Notes: generated from the letters alone by a model not told the origin. Shown: positions 26,642-35,836, counted from the stretch's first letter. The stretch is DNA of 64,000 nucleotides from Falsihalocynthiibacter arcticus (GCF_000812665.2 NZ_CP014327.1:2447501-2511500); one strand, 5' to 3'. Numbers and translations are program-made.

Positions 26642-27310
26642 ATGACCTACGGTGTGCGATTAAAAGTCTGGGGCGATTACGGGCTGTTCACCCGTCCCGA
26701 ATTGAAGGTCGAGCGGCTGACTTATGACGTGATGACCCCTTCTGCCGCGCGCGGTGTGCTGGAGGCGGTGCATTGGAAGCCTGCAATCCGCTGGGTGATT
26801 GATGCCATTCACGTCCTTGCGCCCATCCGCCACCAGTCGATCCGGCGCAACGAGGTCGGTCACAAGGCCCCCGCAGGCAGTCTCAAGCGCGCCATGAATC
26901 GCGGCGATCTCGAAGGGCTGGGGATCGTTGCGGACCTCGACCGGCAGCAGCGCGCCTCGACGGTTCTGGTCAGGCCCGCCTATCTGATCGAGGCGCATTT
27001 CGACATGACCGAAAAGGCAGGCCTGGAGGATAACGCGGGCAAGCATCTGGATATCTTCAACCGCCGTGCGCAAAAGGGACAGTGCTTTCACCAGCCCTGC
27101 CTTGGCACCCGAGAGTTTGCCGCGCATTTCGAAGGGCTGGCACTCGACGCTCCCTTGCCCCCGGCGATTTCCGAGACGCGCGATCTGGGGCTGATGCTCT
27201 GGGATATCGACCACGCGCAGACCAGTCGCCCGTCGATGTTCTTCCGGGCCAAGCTGGAGCAAGGCGTGATGCAGGTGCCCGCACCTGGCAGCGCAGGCGT
27301 GCTGCGATGA
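26642..27310 (+). CDS. cas5: Cas5c (Cas5d), crRNA-processing Cascade subunit
   Basis: The 222-residue protein starts at ATG 26642 behind GGAGG and has the Cas5d pattern 'YGVRLKVWGDYGLFTRPELK', 'RLTYDVMTPSAARGVLEAVH', and 'GTREFAAHFEG'. In type I-C systems, which lack Cas6, Cas5 cleaves the pre-crRNA within the repeat and stays on the crRNA 5' handle. It overlaps cas8c by 4 nt (ATGA). Length is normal. Confidence 0.95.
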   Translation: MTYGVRLKVWGDYGLFTRPELKVERLTYDVMTPSAARGVLEAVHWKPAIRWVIDAIHVLAPIRHQSIRRNEVGHKAPAGSLKRAMNRGDLEGLGIVADLDRQQRASTVLVRPAYLIEAHFDMTEKAGLEDNAGKHLDIFNRRAQKGQCFHQPCLGTREFAAHFEGLALDAPLPPAISETRDLGLMLWDIDHAQTSRPSMFFRAKLEQGVMQVPAPGSAGVLR

Positions 27311-29064
27311 GCGTGCTTGCCTCATTGGCGCGCGCCTATGACCGCCTGCCGGACGCCCCGCCATACGGGTTTTCGACTGAGAAGATCGGATTTTGCGTAT
27401 TATTAGGTCTTGATGGATCTCTAAGAGACATCATCGATCTACGTGATAGCGACAAGAAGCGCACGCCGAGAAGCATGGGGGTTCCTGCAAGTCCCAAGCG
27501 GTCGGGAAGTATGCCGCGGCCGAACTTCTTGTGGGACAACATCAATTATGCTCTTGGGGCAGGGAAGATCTCCAATCCTGATGACCGGCGGTTCGACGCC
27601 TTTCGCAATAAACATCTTGAGTATCTGGAGACCGTCAAATCCGATGAATTGGTCGCTTTCTGCCGCTTCCTCACGGTTTGGAACCCAGATCAACTGACAC
27701 CTCATTTCGACATCGAAAAGTTGCCGCAAGAAGGCGTTATTTTCGGTCTGGAAACGACTTACCGAGACAGGTTCATTCACCAAGTCAACGAGGCTCGTGA
27801 GATTTGGGCAAGCCAAGGTGATCGATGGAAAGCGGTCGCAGGTAAAAATGCGGCAAATGCAATTTGTCTTGTAACAGGGCAAAGTTCTTCTATTGCGCGA
27901 ACCCACCCTGCCATTAAAGGTGTTTGGAACGCGCAGCCAGCTGGCGCTGCCTTGGTTTCGTTTAACTCGGATGCCTATGAGTCTTATGGGCATAAACAGG
28001 GTGACAATGCCTCAATTTCCGAGGCGGCTGCCTTTGCCTATACTACTGTTCTCAATCATTTTCTGCCGAAGGACAGTGGCCACTCAATTCAAATCGGTGA
28101 TGCCTCGACCGTGTTCTGGGCAGACGGGTCTGCTGTCGCGGCGGAGCACTTGTTCTTTGGCGCTTTCGGCGGCGGGGATACCGCAGGCAAGGACGAAAAA
28201 GCCACCCGCGAGATCAAAACACGGCTGGAGATGATCCAGCAGGGCACCGCTCTCGCTCAGGTGGTGCCCGACCTCGATCCCTCTGTCCGGTTCCATGTTC
28301 TGGGCCTCGCGCCCAACGCCGCGCGCCTGTCTGTGCGGTTTCACTATGAGGATGATTTTGGCACCCTGATCGCCAACTATCAGAACCACATCGCCAATCT
28401 GTCGTTGGACCCGCCCCCGCGCGATGGCTTCCCCCCGCTTTGGCGGTATTTGCTTGAGCTTGCGGTTCTGGGCAAACGCGAGAATGTGCCGCCCAATCTG
28501 GCGGGCGACTGGATGCGGGCCATTCTGACGGGGCAGAAATATCCTCTCACCCTGCTGACCTCGACCCTGATGCGCCTGCGCGGCGACGGCGATGTGAACG
28601 CCTTGCGTGCGAGCATCCTGAAATCCGTATTGATCCGAAATCTGAAACTGGAGGTCCCCGTGGCGCTCGATCCGACATCACAAAACAAAGGCTATGTTCT
28701 GGGGCGGCTCTTTGCCGTCTATGAGGAAGTGCAGCGCGCTGCACTTGGCGGCAAAGTCAACGCGACCATCAAGGATAAATTCTATGGCGCGGCCTCTGCC
28801 ACGCCGCAAAAGGTGTTTCCGGTGCTCGACCGGGGATCCGCCAATCACTTTGCCAAGCTGCGCAAGCAAAGCCCCGGACGGGCGGTCAACCTTGAAAAGC
28901 TGCTCACCGCAATCATGGAAGTCATGGAACCGGAGCAAGAGCCTATCCCCGTCGCCCTCACCAGCGCCGAACAGGCGATGTTCGGCATCGGCTACTACCA
29001 TCAGCGCGCGGAAGCTTTTCGTAAGCGCGAGACAGACAATGACACAGTGGAGATCATTCAATGA
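27307..29064 (+). CDS. cas8c: Cas8c (Csd1), large Cascade subunit of type I-C
   Basis: I place the start at ATG 27307 (MSVLASLARAYDRLPDAP), overlapping the cas5 stop; the open frame extends further upstream but that part lies inside cas5. The 585-residue product has the Csd1 pattern including 'CLVTGQSSSIARTHPAIKGV' and 'LVSFNSDAYESYGHKQG', and the C-terminal region 'YVLGRLFAVYEEVQRAALGG'. Cas8c recognises the PAM and recruits Cas3. The coding frame overlaps cas7 by 4 nt. Confidence 0.95.
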   Translation: MSVLASLARAYDRLPDAPPYGFSTEKIGFCVLLGLDGSLRDIIDLRDSDKKRTPRSMGVPASPKRSGSMPRPNFLWDNINYALGAGKISNPDDRRFDAFRNKHLEYLETVKSDELVAFCRFLTVWNPDQLTPHFDIEKLPQEGVIFGLETTYRDRFIHQVNEAREIWASQGDRWKAVAGKNAANAICLVTGQSSSIARTHPAIKGVWNAQPAGAALVSFNSDAYESYGHKQGDNASISEAAAFAYTTVLNHFLPKDSGHSIQIGDASTVFWADGSAVAAEHLFFGAFGGGDTAGKDEKATREIKTRLEMIQQGTALAQVVPDLDPSVRFHVLGLAPNAARLSVRFHYEDDFGTLIANYQNHIANLSLDPPPRDGFPPLWRYLLELAVLGKRENVPPNLAGDWMRAILTGQKYPLTLLTSTLMRLRGDGDVNALRASILKSVLIRNLKLEVPVALDPTSQNKGYVLGRLFAVYEEVQRAALGGKVNATIKDKFYGAASATPQKVFPVLDRGSANHFAKLRKQSPGRAVNLEKLLTAIMEVMEPEQEPIPVALTSAEQAMFGIGYYHQRAEAFRKRETDNDTVEIIQ

Positions 29065-30011
29065 CCGCAATCACCCAACGTCATGACTTCATGCTGATTT
29101 TTGAAGTGACCAACGGCAACCCCAATGGCGATCCGGACAGCGGCAACATGCCTCGGATGGATCCCGAAACCGGCCATGGCCTTGTCTCCGACGTGAGCCT
29201 CAAGCGCAAGATCCGCAACTACGTCGATCTCGCCCGTACCGGTGAAGATGGTCATCACATCTATGTTCAGGAAAGCTCGATCCTCAATGACCAACACCGC
29301 AAGGCCTACCGCGCGCTGCGCCCGGACGACCCGAAGGTGGACAAGGACGCAAAACTGAACCCCAAATCCGACGATGAAGCGATCAAGCTGCGTGACTGGA
29401 TGTGCGCCAATTTTTTTGATGTGCGGACCTTCGGGGCAGTCATGTCCACCGGCGTGAACTGCGGGCAGGTCAAGGGCCCCGTCCAGATCACCTTTGCCAC
29501 GTCAGTCGAGCCGATCATGCCTGCCGAGATATCGATCACCCGTATGGCCGCGACAAACGAAGCGGAAAGGAAGCAAAAAGCCGAGGGCGACGACAGCGAT
29601 GACCGCAAGGAGAATCGCACAATGGGCCGCAAGCATATCGTGCCATATGGCCTCTATGTTGCGCATGGTTTCATCTCGGCCAAATTTGCGGAACGGACGG
29701 GGTTCTCCGATGCCGATCTTGCCTTGCTAACTGAGGCATTATCGTCGATGTTCGAGCATGATCATTCGGCTGCGAGGGGGCACATGTCGTCGCGCAAGCT
29801 GATCTTGTTCCGCCACGCCTCCGCCTTGGGCAATGCCCCGGCGCACAAGCTTTTTGACATTGTGAAAATCGGCCGGTCTGTGGATGGTGAATTCCGCGCC
29901 ATTGACGCGCGGCTGGACAACCTGCCTCCGGCGCGGAAATTCGGCGACTATAGCGTCAAGATCGACCATGACGCCCTGCCCGCCGGGGTGGACCTCATCG
30001 AGGTTCTGTGA
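29061..30011 (+). CDS. cas7: Cas7c (Csd2), Cascade backbone
   Basis: The 316-residue protein begins 'TAITQRHDFMLIFEVTNGNP' with the Cas7-typical NGNPNGDP motif and contains 'SVDGEFRAIDARLDNLP' near the C-terminus. Several copies coat the crRNA spacer in Cascade. There is a lysine/aspartate-rich loop around residues 165-195 ('KQKAEGDDSDDRKENRTMGR'). The gene overlaps cas8c by 4 nt and cas4 by 1 nt. Confidence 0.95.
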   Translation: MTAITQRHDFMLIFEVTNGNPNGDPDSGNMPRMDPETGHGLVSDVSLKRKIRNYVDLARTGEDGHHIYVQESSILNDQHRKAYRALRPDDPKVDKDAKLNPKSDDEAIKLRDWMCANFFDVRTFGAVMSTGVNCGQVKGPVQITFATSVEPIMPAEISITRMAATNEAERKQKAEGDDSDDRKENRTMGRKHIVPYGLYVAHGFISAKFAERTGFSDADLALLTEALSSMFEHDHSAARGHMSSRKLILFRHASALGNAPAHKLFDIVKIGRSVDGEFRAIDARLDNLPPARKFGDYSVKIDHDALPAGVDLIEVL

Positions 30012-30637
30012 TGCAGGCCGCAGAGCCGATCCCGATCTCGGCTTTGCAGCATGCGACCTACTGCCTGCGGCAGGCCGCCTTGATCCATCTGGAGCGGCTC
30101 TGGGCCGACAACCGCTTCACTGCCGAAGGCGACGTGTTGCACGCTGTAACGGACAAGGGCGGCAAGCGGCTGGCGCGCGGTGTGCGGCGAGTCATGGCTC
30201 TGCCCGTCTCCTCGCAGGTTCTGGGCATCGCGGGGATCTGCGATATGGTCGAGTTCAACGGCGACCTGGCCCATCCCGTCGAATACAAGCGCGGCAAGCC
30301 GAAGCTGCACCGGGCCGATGAGGTGCAGCTCTGCGCGCAGGCGCTCTGCCTTGAGGAAATGACGGGCCAGACCATCCCGCAAGGTGCCCTGTATTATGCC
30401 GAGACACACCGGCGGGTGGTCGTGCCTTTCGATGAGGATCTGCGCAGCATCACGCTGGCGGTGATCGAAGATCTGCGCGCTGCACTGGCCTCCGGTGTCA
30501 CTCCGCCACCTACAACCCACAAGAGCCGCTGTCGCGCCTGTTCGCTTCATGAATTGTGCAGGCCGGCGCAGTATGGCCGTCCGGTCGTCGCGTGGCGCGC
30601 GGCCCGGTTGCGCGAAATCCTAGGTGATGCGATTTGA
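30011..30637 (+). CDS. cas4: Cas4 nuclease, spacer-acquisition factor
   Basis: The start is taken as ATG 30011 ([20 protein letters not shown]), 1 nt into the cas7 stop. The 208-residue RecB-type nuclease has '[10 protein letters not shown]', the core 'GICDMVEFN...[10 protein letters not shown]' with the D-ExK-type residues, and a C-terminal Cys cluster ('[10 protein letters not shown]') which with the N-terminal Cys binds an Fe-S cluster. Cas4 trims prespacers and ensures PAM-correct integration together with Cas1-Cas2. Its TGA overlaps the TTG start of cas1. Confidence 0.95.
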   Translation: MQAAEPIPISALQHATYCLRQAALIHLERLWADNRFTAEGDVLHAVTDKGGKRLARGVRRVMALPVSSQVLGIAGICDMVEFNGDLAHPVEYKRGKPKLHRADEVQLCAQALCLEEMTGQTIPQGALYYAETHRRVVVPFDEDLRSITLAVIEDLRAALASGVTPPPTTHKSRCRACSLHELCRPAQYGRPVVAWRAARLREILGDAI

Positions 30638-31667
30638 AAAAGCTCCTCAACACCGTCTATGTCACGACTGAAGGCAGCGCACTGCGCAAAGACGGCGAGA
30701 ACCTCGTGGCAGAGTTCGAGGGGGCGGTCAAAGCCCGCGTGCCGCTGCACATGTTAGCGTCAGTTGTGGCGTTCGGGCCCATCATGGTATCACCCGCCTT
30801 AATTGGGGCCTGTGCCGGCGCAGGTATCACCATCGTCCTGCTCGAGCGCAACGGACGCTTTGCCGCGCGCATCGAGGGTCCGGTGACTGGCAATGTGCTG
30901 CTGCGTCGCGCTCAATACCGAGCGAATGAGGCACCAGATGAGATTATCCGCAGCTTGCTGCTCGGTAAGGTCGCCAACCAGCGCTCCGTTCTGATGCGGG
31001 CGTTACGCGACTACGGCAACGACTATACGCCTGCCGCACGAGAAGGGCTGAGCGGTGCTTGTAAGCGTATGGTTCAGATCCTTCGCAATATTGAATTAAT
31101 GCCTGCTGATCCCGACGCTCTGCGCGGCATGGAGGGCGAGGCGGCAGCCCTTTACTTTTCCGTCTTCGACCATCTGATCCGCGCACCCGATCCTGAATTC
31201 CGCTGGTCCGGTCGGTCCCGCCGCCCCCCGCTGGACCCGATGAATGCGCTCCTGTCCTTCTTGTATACGCTGCTGACACATGACTGCCGGAGCGCAGCCG
31301 AGGCCGTCGGGCTTGACCCCGCTGTGGGCTTTTTGCACCGTGACCGTCCCGGCAGGCCCAGCCTCGCGCTCGACCTGATGGAGGAGCTGCGCCCCGTTCT
31401 GGTCGACCGCCTCGCCCTGTCGCTGGTCAACCGCCGACAGTTGCGCGCCGCAGACTTCGATACACGCGATGGCGGTGCCGTCGTCATGTCGGATGACGCA
31501 CGAAAGACTGTGCTGACGGCTTGGCAGGAACGTAAGAAAGAAGAGCGGCTTCACCCGTTTCTGGCAGAGAAAATCCCCTTTGGTCTTGTCCCATTTGTCC
31601 AGGCCCAGATGCTCGCCCGGCACCTGCGCGGTGATCTTGAAGGATACCCCCATGGTTCTGGAAATAG
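30634..31667 (+). CDS. cas1: Cas1 integrase (C-terminus disrupted by a one-base C-run deletion)
   Basis: The gene starts at TTG 30634 ([20 protein letters not shown]), overlapping the cas4 stop. Cas1 hallmarks are present: '[15 protein letters not shown]' with the catalytic Glu, '[14 protein letters not shown]' and '[12 protein letters not shown]'. As sequenced, the frame does not stop but runs into cas2 through '[13 protein letters not shown]', giving a 441-residue apparent Cas1-Cas2 fusion. With six instead of five Cs at 31647-31651, the end reads 'GYPPWFWK' and stops at 31665-31667, which is the standard Cas1 C-terminus. I therefore annotate two genes with a frameshift and not a natural fusion. 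Confidence 0.9.
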
Positions 31668-31668
31668 C

Positions 31669-31959
31669 ATGCTGGTTCTTGTGGCGTATGACGTAAACAC
31701 GATCGAGGATGGCGGGAAAAAGCGCCTTCGGAAGGTTGCCCGCGCTTGTCAGGATTACGGGCAACGCGTACAGAATTCAGTGTTCGAAATTGAAGTAGAC
31801 CCTGCGCAATGGGCGAAACTCAAGGCGCGTCTCGAGGCCATCATCCGCCCGGAATTCGACAGCCTCCGCTTCTATTATCTAGGCGCCAACTGGACCCGGA
31901 AAATCGAACATGTTGGCGCTAAGCCCTCTGCGGATCTGGGCGGCCCGATCATTGTCTGA
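31669..31959 (+). CDS. cas2: Cas2, spacer-acquisition subunit
   Basis: The 96-residue protein starts at ATG 31669 ('[20 protein letters not shown]') and shows the whole Cas2 fold: '[19 protein letters not shown]', '[12 protein letters not shown]' and '[18 protein letters not shown]'. Cas2 dimers bridge two Cas1 dimers in the integrase complex. Length and start match free-standing type I-C Cas2. As sequenced it is in frame with cas1 with no stop in between because of the short C-run 20 bases upstream. Confidence 0.95.
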   Translation: MLVLVAYDVNTIEDGGKKRLRKVARACQDYGQRVQNSVFEIEVDPAQWAKLKARLEAIIRPEFDSLRFYYLGANWTRKIEHVGAKPSADLGGPIIV

Positions 31960-32155
31960 CCGCTCAGGGTAACAAAAGTGCGAACCCCATTCGTGCTAGG
32001 ATTTTCGCCGAGGTTCGCACTTGGCTTAAGCATCTAAAATTAAACGGTATTTTACGGCCAGCATTGATCTCTCCTCGGAAACGGGCAACTCGGCAACCAT
32101 GTCCGCACCCGAGCCCTCCTTTTCCTAAGCGGCAGAATGCGTTAGGTTGTAGGCG
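31960..32155 (+). promoter_or_regulatory. CRISPR leader with an 11-bp inverted repeat
   Basis: This stretch lies between cas2 and the first repeat and should hold the array promoter and the integration signals. An inverted repeat AAGTGCGAACC (31976-31986) / GGTTCGCACTT (32012-32022) with a 25-base spacer starts 16 bases after cas2. It has no following T-run, so it looks more like a protein-binding site or cruciform than a terminator. The AT-rich part follows at 32022-32060. No gene is present. Confidence 0.6.
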
Positions 32156-33895
32156 GTCGCCCCCTTCACGGGGGCGTGGATCGAAACGTAGAGTTCCGCG
32201 ACACGTCAAAGCTATCACCCCGTCGCCCCCTTCACGGGGGCGTGGATCGAAACTCAGCAAATACCTCCCGACGCTCATAGTCGCGGCGTCGCCCCCTTCA
32301 CGGGGGCGTGGATCGAAACCGTTGCACGGCATTGCAGTTGTCGAAAGCACGGCGTCGCCCCCTTCACGGGGGCGTGGATCGAAACAGGCCGCTTGCAGGT
32401 TGGTTCTGTGTCTGTCCGTCGCCCCCTTCACGGGGGCGTGGATCGAAACAGCCTCAGTCTTTCCTCCTCGGATGGTATGCGACGTCGCCCCCTTCACGGG
32501 GGCGTGGATCGAAACCGGCTCTACCACTAGCTACGCGTACTTGCATAAAGTCGCCCCCTTCACGGGGGCGTGGATCGAAACTCAGCAACGGCGGGCGGCT
32601 ATCAAGCGTTTATGTCGCCCCCTTCACGGGGGCGTGGATCGAAACACATGCTTCAACTCGGCGTAGGTGATGCCACTATGTCGCCCCCTTCACGGGGGCG
32701 TGGATCGAAACCTGCAAGCACAGTCACACCGTCAGGGACTGGACTGTCGCCCCCTTCACGGGGGCGTGGATCGAAACTCCGGAGCATCAAGTTGTCGCTC
32801 CGGCAACGCGCGTCGCCCCCTTCACGGGGGCGTGGATCGAAACGTCACACCAGCCCGACCTGTCAGAAGGCTGTACGTCGCCCCCTTCACGGGGGCGTGG
32901 ATCGAAACTGAATAACCTTGTTGTGCGAAATTCGATTGTTTCGTCGCCCCCTTCACGGGGGCGTGGATCGAAACACCCTTGGATATGATCAAGTCCATCG
33001 CCCCGCACGTCGCCCCCTTCACGGGGGCGTGGATCGAAACACGTCAATGACGGTATGCCGGAGAATGACGTCGCGTCGCCCCCTTCACGGGGGCGTGGAT
33101 CGAAACTTTCCAAGGCAATCGCTGAACGACAAGCGGGGAAGTCGCCCCCTTCACGGGGGCGTGGATCGAAACACGCCATTGGCCGATACTGTTCAACTTG
33201 ATGTGCGTCGCCCCCTTCACGGGGGCGTGGATCGAAACCTATTGTCGCGGGCGAGTGGCTTGAGGCGAGTTGGTCGCCCCCTTCACGGGGGCGTGGATCG
33301 AAACCTAAGCAAGACATACATCTTGGAGGTGGTCGAATGTCGCCCCCTTCACGGGGGCGTGGATCGAAACCACAGTCCAGCCTTTTAGCGCTCCGGACGT
33401 CACAGTCGCCCCCTTCACGGGGGCGTGGATCGAAACCCGCACCAACTGCGAAGAAAACATTCATCATGCGTCGCCCCCTTCACGGGGGCGTGGATCGAAA
33501 CAACCAAAAGACGGCGCTTGCAACCGAACGCACGAGTCGCCCCCTTCACGGGGGCGTGGATCGAAACACGTTTGCTTGGTGTCGGTGGCGGTGCTGGTGC
33601 GTCGCCCCCTTCACGGGGGCGTGGATCGAAACTGACGATTGGCGAGGGTATCGCTTATTCCGAGGGCGTCGCCCCCTTCACGGGGGCGTGGATCGAAACA
33701 GCAGCGGCAACCCCTGTATTAGGCTGTCCAACTGTCGCCCCCTTCACGGGGGCGTGGATCGAAACCGGCACTCGCGGTCGGGCGGTGATGCGCTCGTCGT
33801 CGCCCCCTTCACGGGGGCGTGGATCGAAACAAGAGAAGAGGCTGCCCCACCATACAATTGCCCGTCGCCCCCTTCACGGGGGCGTGGATCGAAAC
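32156..33895 (+). CRISPR. Type I-C CRISPR array, 27 repeats and 26 spacers
   Basis: The repeat is 32 nt, begins GTCGCCCCCTTCACGGGG and ends GCGTGGATCGAAAC; CGCCCCC pairs with GGGGGCG as the crRNA hairpin. I count 27 copies, all apparently identical, the first at 32156 and the last at 33864-33895. Spacers are 32-35 nt, mostly 34. The leader is on the cas side, in the same direction as the cas operon, and there is no degenerate terminal repeat. The lack of repeat decay suggests a young or well-maintained array. Many open frames across it are artefacts of the repeat. Confidence 0.98.
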
Positions 33896-33945
33896 TGAAA
33901 ACCATACCAATACTACTCTATGGCGCCTTGGCCGCACACACTATG

Positions 33946-35658
33946 CTAATTTATTTGAGTTTGAGAAATCTCTCGCAAACAGTGTCCAAGTCGAGCTCCC
34001 GCAACCATAAATACTATACTTTGCATAACCTCCTGTTCACAGGAGGTTATTTGTTGTTCAGGCTTTCCTTTGACACCAAGGCTCAAGGCCAAAATGTTTG
34101 CCAGAGCGCCATGGAGTTCCAATTGTGGCTGCATCCGCTTGCCACCAGTTGGCAGTGGCGTGACTGTGATTTTGTCAATCAAGCCACGGATCTCATCACG
34201 GGCTTCGCTTTCACTGTTTGGCTCACCAAGCTCTGCGACAATGGTTTTGATCCGCGCATGATAGGTGTGGGCCATTTGCGGATGGATGCGCAGATTGGAG
34301 GCCGGGGCTGGGGTGCTGGCGAGGTCTTGCTCCAACTGCTTTTGCCGCGCTTCAAGCTGGCTCATGCGATCATTAATACGCGCGGCAGGTGTTCCAGCCA
34401 GCAAGGCGTTGACCAAAACATCCTGATCTTTGATCACTTTAGTCAGCTCTTTTTGCTTTGTGGCACGGGTATCTGTTTTGCTCGCAGCAAGACGATTGCG
34501 CTCCGCGATGTATTCTTTGGCAAAGGTTGCGACCAAGTCTGGCTCCATAAGGTGGCCTGATAGGAGATCAAGGATTTGGCGCTCCATATCCTTGCGCGCG
34601 ACTGTCGTCCGGTTGGTGCAGACTGAGGTGCCTTTGTTACGTGATGAGCTGCAGCCAAACCTGTCTTTGGCTATGGTCGAAAAGCCTCCGCCACAACAGC
34701 CGCATTTGATCAACCCTGTAAACAAAAAACGCGGTTTACGCCGTTGCCATGCTTTGCTGTCGCTTTGTTTGAGTGCCTGACTTTTTTGACGGGCCTTCAC
34801 GGCCTCCCAAAGGTCTTGGGACACGATCCGCAGGTCTGGAACCTGCACGATACGTAACTCGGAAACCTCTTTTGGCCGAGACTGTCTTTTGCCGTTGCGA
34901 GGATCGGTTTTATAGGCTTGGCGGTTCCAATGCCGCTCTCCGACATACAGCATGTTGTTGAGAATTCCCGTGCCGCGTTTGGGGTTTCCATGAATTGTGG
35001 ATTTATTCCAATTGGGGGTACGCGGTCCGATAACGCCCTCGCGGTTCAAAAGGTCTGCGATTCTCCCCGGTGATTGCCCATCTCTGTATGCTTCAAAAAT
35101 CCGCAGAATGACCGCTGCTTCGTCTTGATTGATTGCCAGATCTCCTCTGTTCAATTCTCCATCCTCGCGTAGGCTGCGCACAACGTCATAACCAAAGGAT
35201 TTGCCACCCGCTGATTTGCCTTTTTCGACGCGACCATCCAGTCCACGCCAAGTTTTGGCCGCCAGATCCTTTAAAAACAGAGCATTCATCGTGCCTTTCA
35301 AGCCGATGTGCATCTCATTCACAGTGCCTTCAGAGAGGGTTTCTATGCCCACCCCGGTGAAGGACAGTGTTTGATAAAGCTGGGCAATATCAGCTTGATT
35401 GCGGGAGAGGCGATCAAGAGCCTCTGATACGACAATGTCAAAACCCTGCTCCTCCGCATCGCGCAACAGCTTTTGGATGCCCGGGCGCAGGATGCTGGCC
35501 CCAGAGATTGCCCGGTCTTCATAGCTACCGACGATCTCCCAGCCTTCGCGCTCGGCATGAATGCGGCATAAACGAATTTGGTCTTCGATTGAGGCGGCGT
35601 TTTGCATATCAGATGAATATCTGGCGTAGATCGCGGCGCGCAGGCGGGCTGTTGTCAT
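33946..35658 (-). CDS. Large serine recombinase
   Basis: I start the gene at ATG 35658, behind AAGGAG; this gives 570 residues. The N-terminal resolvase domain has the active-site serine in 'AAIYARYSSDMQNAAS' (Ser15/16) and 'DIVVSEALDRLSRNQADIAQ'. The recombinase domain follows ('GKSFGYDVVR', 'ILRIFEAYRDGQSPGRIADL'). Next come a zinc ribbon ('GLIKCGCCGGGFS', later 'SVCTN') and a coiled-coil region. Large serine recombinases catalyse site-specific integration and excision of phages and islands. The gene points toward the CRISPR array and ends 50 bp after it. Its last residues overlap a strong hairpin (34025-34050) and a tRNA-like motif, which hints that an attachment site lies here. Confidence 0.9.
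   Translation of the reverse strand: MTTARLRAAIYARYSSDMQNAASIEDQIRLCRIHAEREGWEIVGSYEDRAISGASILRPGIQKLLRDAEEQGFDIVVSEALDRLSRNQADIAQLYQTLSFTGVGIETLSEGTVNEMHIGLKGTMNALFLKDLAAKTWRGLDGRVEKGKSAGGKSFGYDVVRSLREDGELNRGDLAINQDEAAVILRIFEAYRDGQSPGRIADLLNREGVIGPRTPNWNKSTIHGNPKRGTGILNNMLYVGERHWNRQAYKTDPRNGKRQSRPKEVSELRIVQVPDLRIVSQDLWEAVKARQKSQALKQSDSKAWQRRKPRFLFTGLIKCGCCGGGFSTIAKDRFGCSSSRNKGTSVCTNRTTVARKDMERQILDLLSGHLMEPDLVATFAKEYIAERNRLAASKTDTRATKQKELTKVIKDQDVLVNALLAGTPAARINDRMSQLEARQKQLEQDLASTPAPASNLRIHPQMAHTYHARIKTIVAELGEPNSESEARDEIRGLIDKITVTPLPTGGKRMQPQLELHGALANILALSLGVKGKPEQQITSCEQEVMQSIVFMVAGARLGHCLREISQTQIN
33981..34007 (+). other. tRNA-3'-end-like sequence inside the recombinase tail (possible attachment site)
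   Basis: The plus strand reads AGTGTCCAAGTCGAGC followed by TCCCGCAACCA, which resembles a tRNA T-arm and acceptor ending in CCA (an fMet-like CCGCAACCA end). On the minus strand the same bases encode the recombinase tail 'VAGARLGHC', comparable to the tails found when integrases sit in a tRNA 3' end. The T-loop is not canonical, so this may be a degenerate att remnant or chance. Confidence 0.3.
34025..34050. repeat. Perfect 11-bp hairpin within the recombinase 3' coding end
   Basis: ATAACCTCCTG (34025-34035), loop TTCA, CAGGAGGTTAT (34040-34050). The palindrome lies about 75-100 bases before the recombinase stop codon and 18 bases from the tRNA-like sequence. No T-run follows on the minus strand, so it is not a standard terminator. 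It could be a recombinase-binding or attachment feature, or could regulate translation. Confidence 0.6.
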
Positions 35659-35680
35659 AGGTTGGACTCCTTGGAGTGGT

Positions 35681-35836
35681 TTAAGTGCGGGGTCTGTGGT
35701 GCTGATGGTTCCTGTTCTCATCCTCTTCATGATCTACACGTGCAGCATCCCGTGCGAGCGCACGGATCAATGCTTGCATTTGATCGTGGCGTGTTTGCTC
35801 GGCGATACCGTCGGAGACAACAACGGGCGATGCCAT
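35681..35836 (-). CDS. Small 51-aa protein upstream of the recombinase
   Basis: The start ATG 35836 has a strong ribosome site (AAGGAGG, six bases before the ATG). The product begins 'MASPVVVSDGIAEQTRHDQM' and ends in a His/Asn/Arg-rich tail ('HEEDENRNHQHHRPRT'). The recombinase starts 22 bases after its stop, so they are likely cotranscribed. I do not recognise a family. The sequence around its start (AGCGACAAGGAGGTGCCAATGG) recurs with one mismatch at 51070, in front of another tiny ORF. It may be a directionality or control factor; that is inference. Confidence 0.55.
   Translation of the reverse strand: MASPVVVSDGIAEQTRHDQMQALIRALARDAARVDHEEDENRNHQHHRPRT

Noticed and set aside
27082-27306. 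Extended N-terminus of Cas8c
   Set aside because: This part lies inside cas5 in another frame; the ATG at 27307 with ATGA overlap gives the standard Csd1 start.
30634-31959. A natural Cas1-Cas2 fusion protein
   Set aside because: One added C restores a canonical Cas1 end and a separate cas2 start, so a frameshift is the simpler explanation unless reads prove otherwise.
32064-33898. Many long plus- and minus-strand ORFs with repeated peptide motifs (e.g. [19 protein letters not shown])
   Set aside because: They are translations of the CRISPR repeat in different frames, and the repeat units explain them completely.
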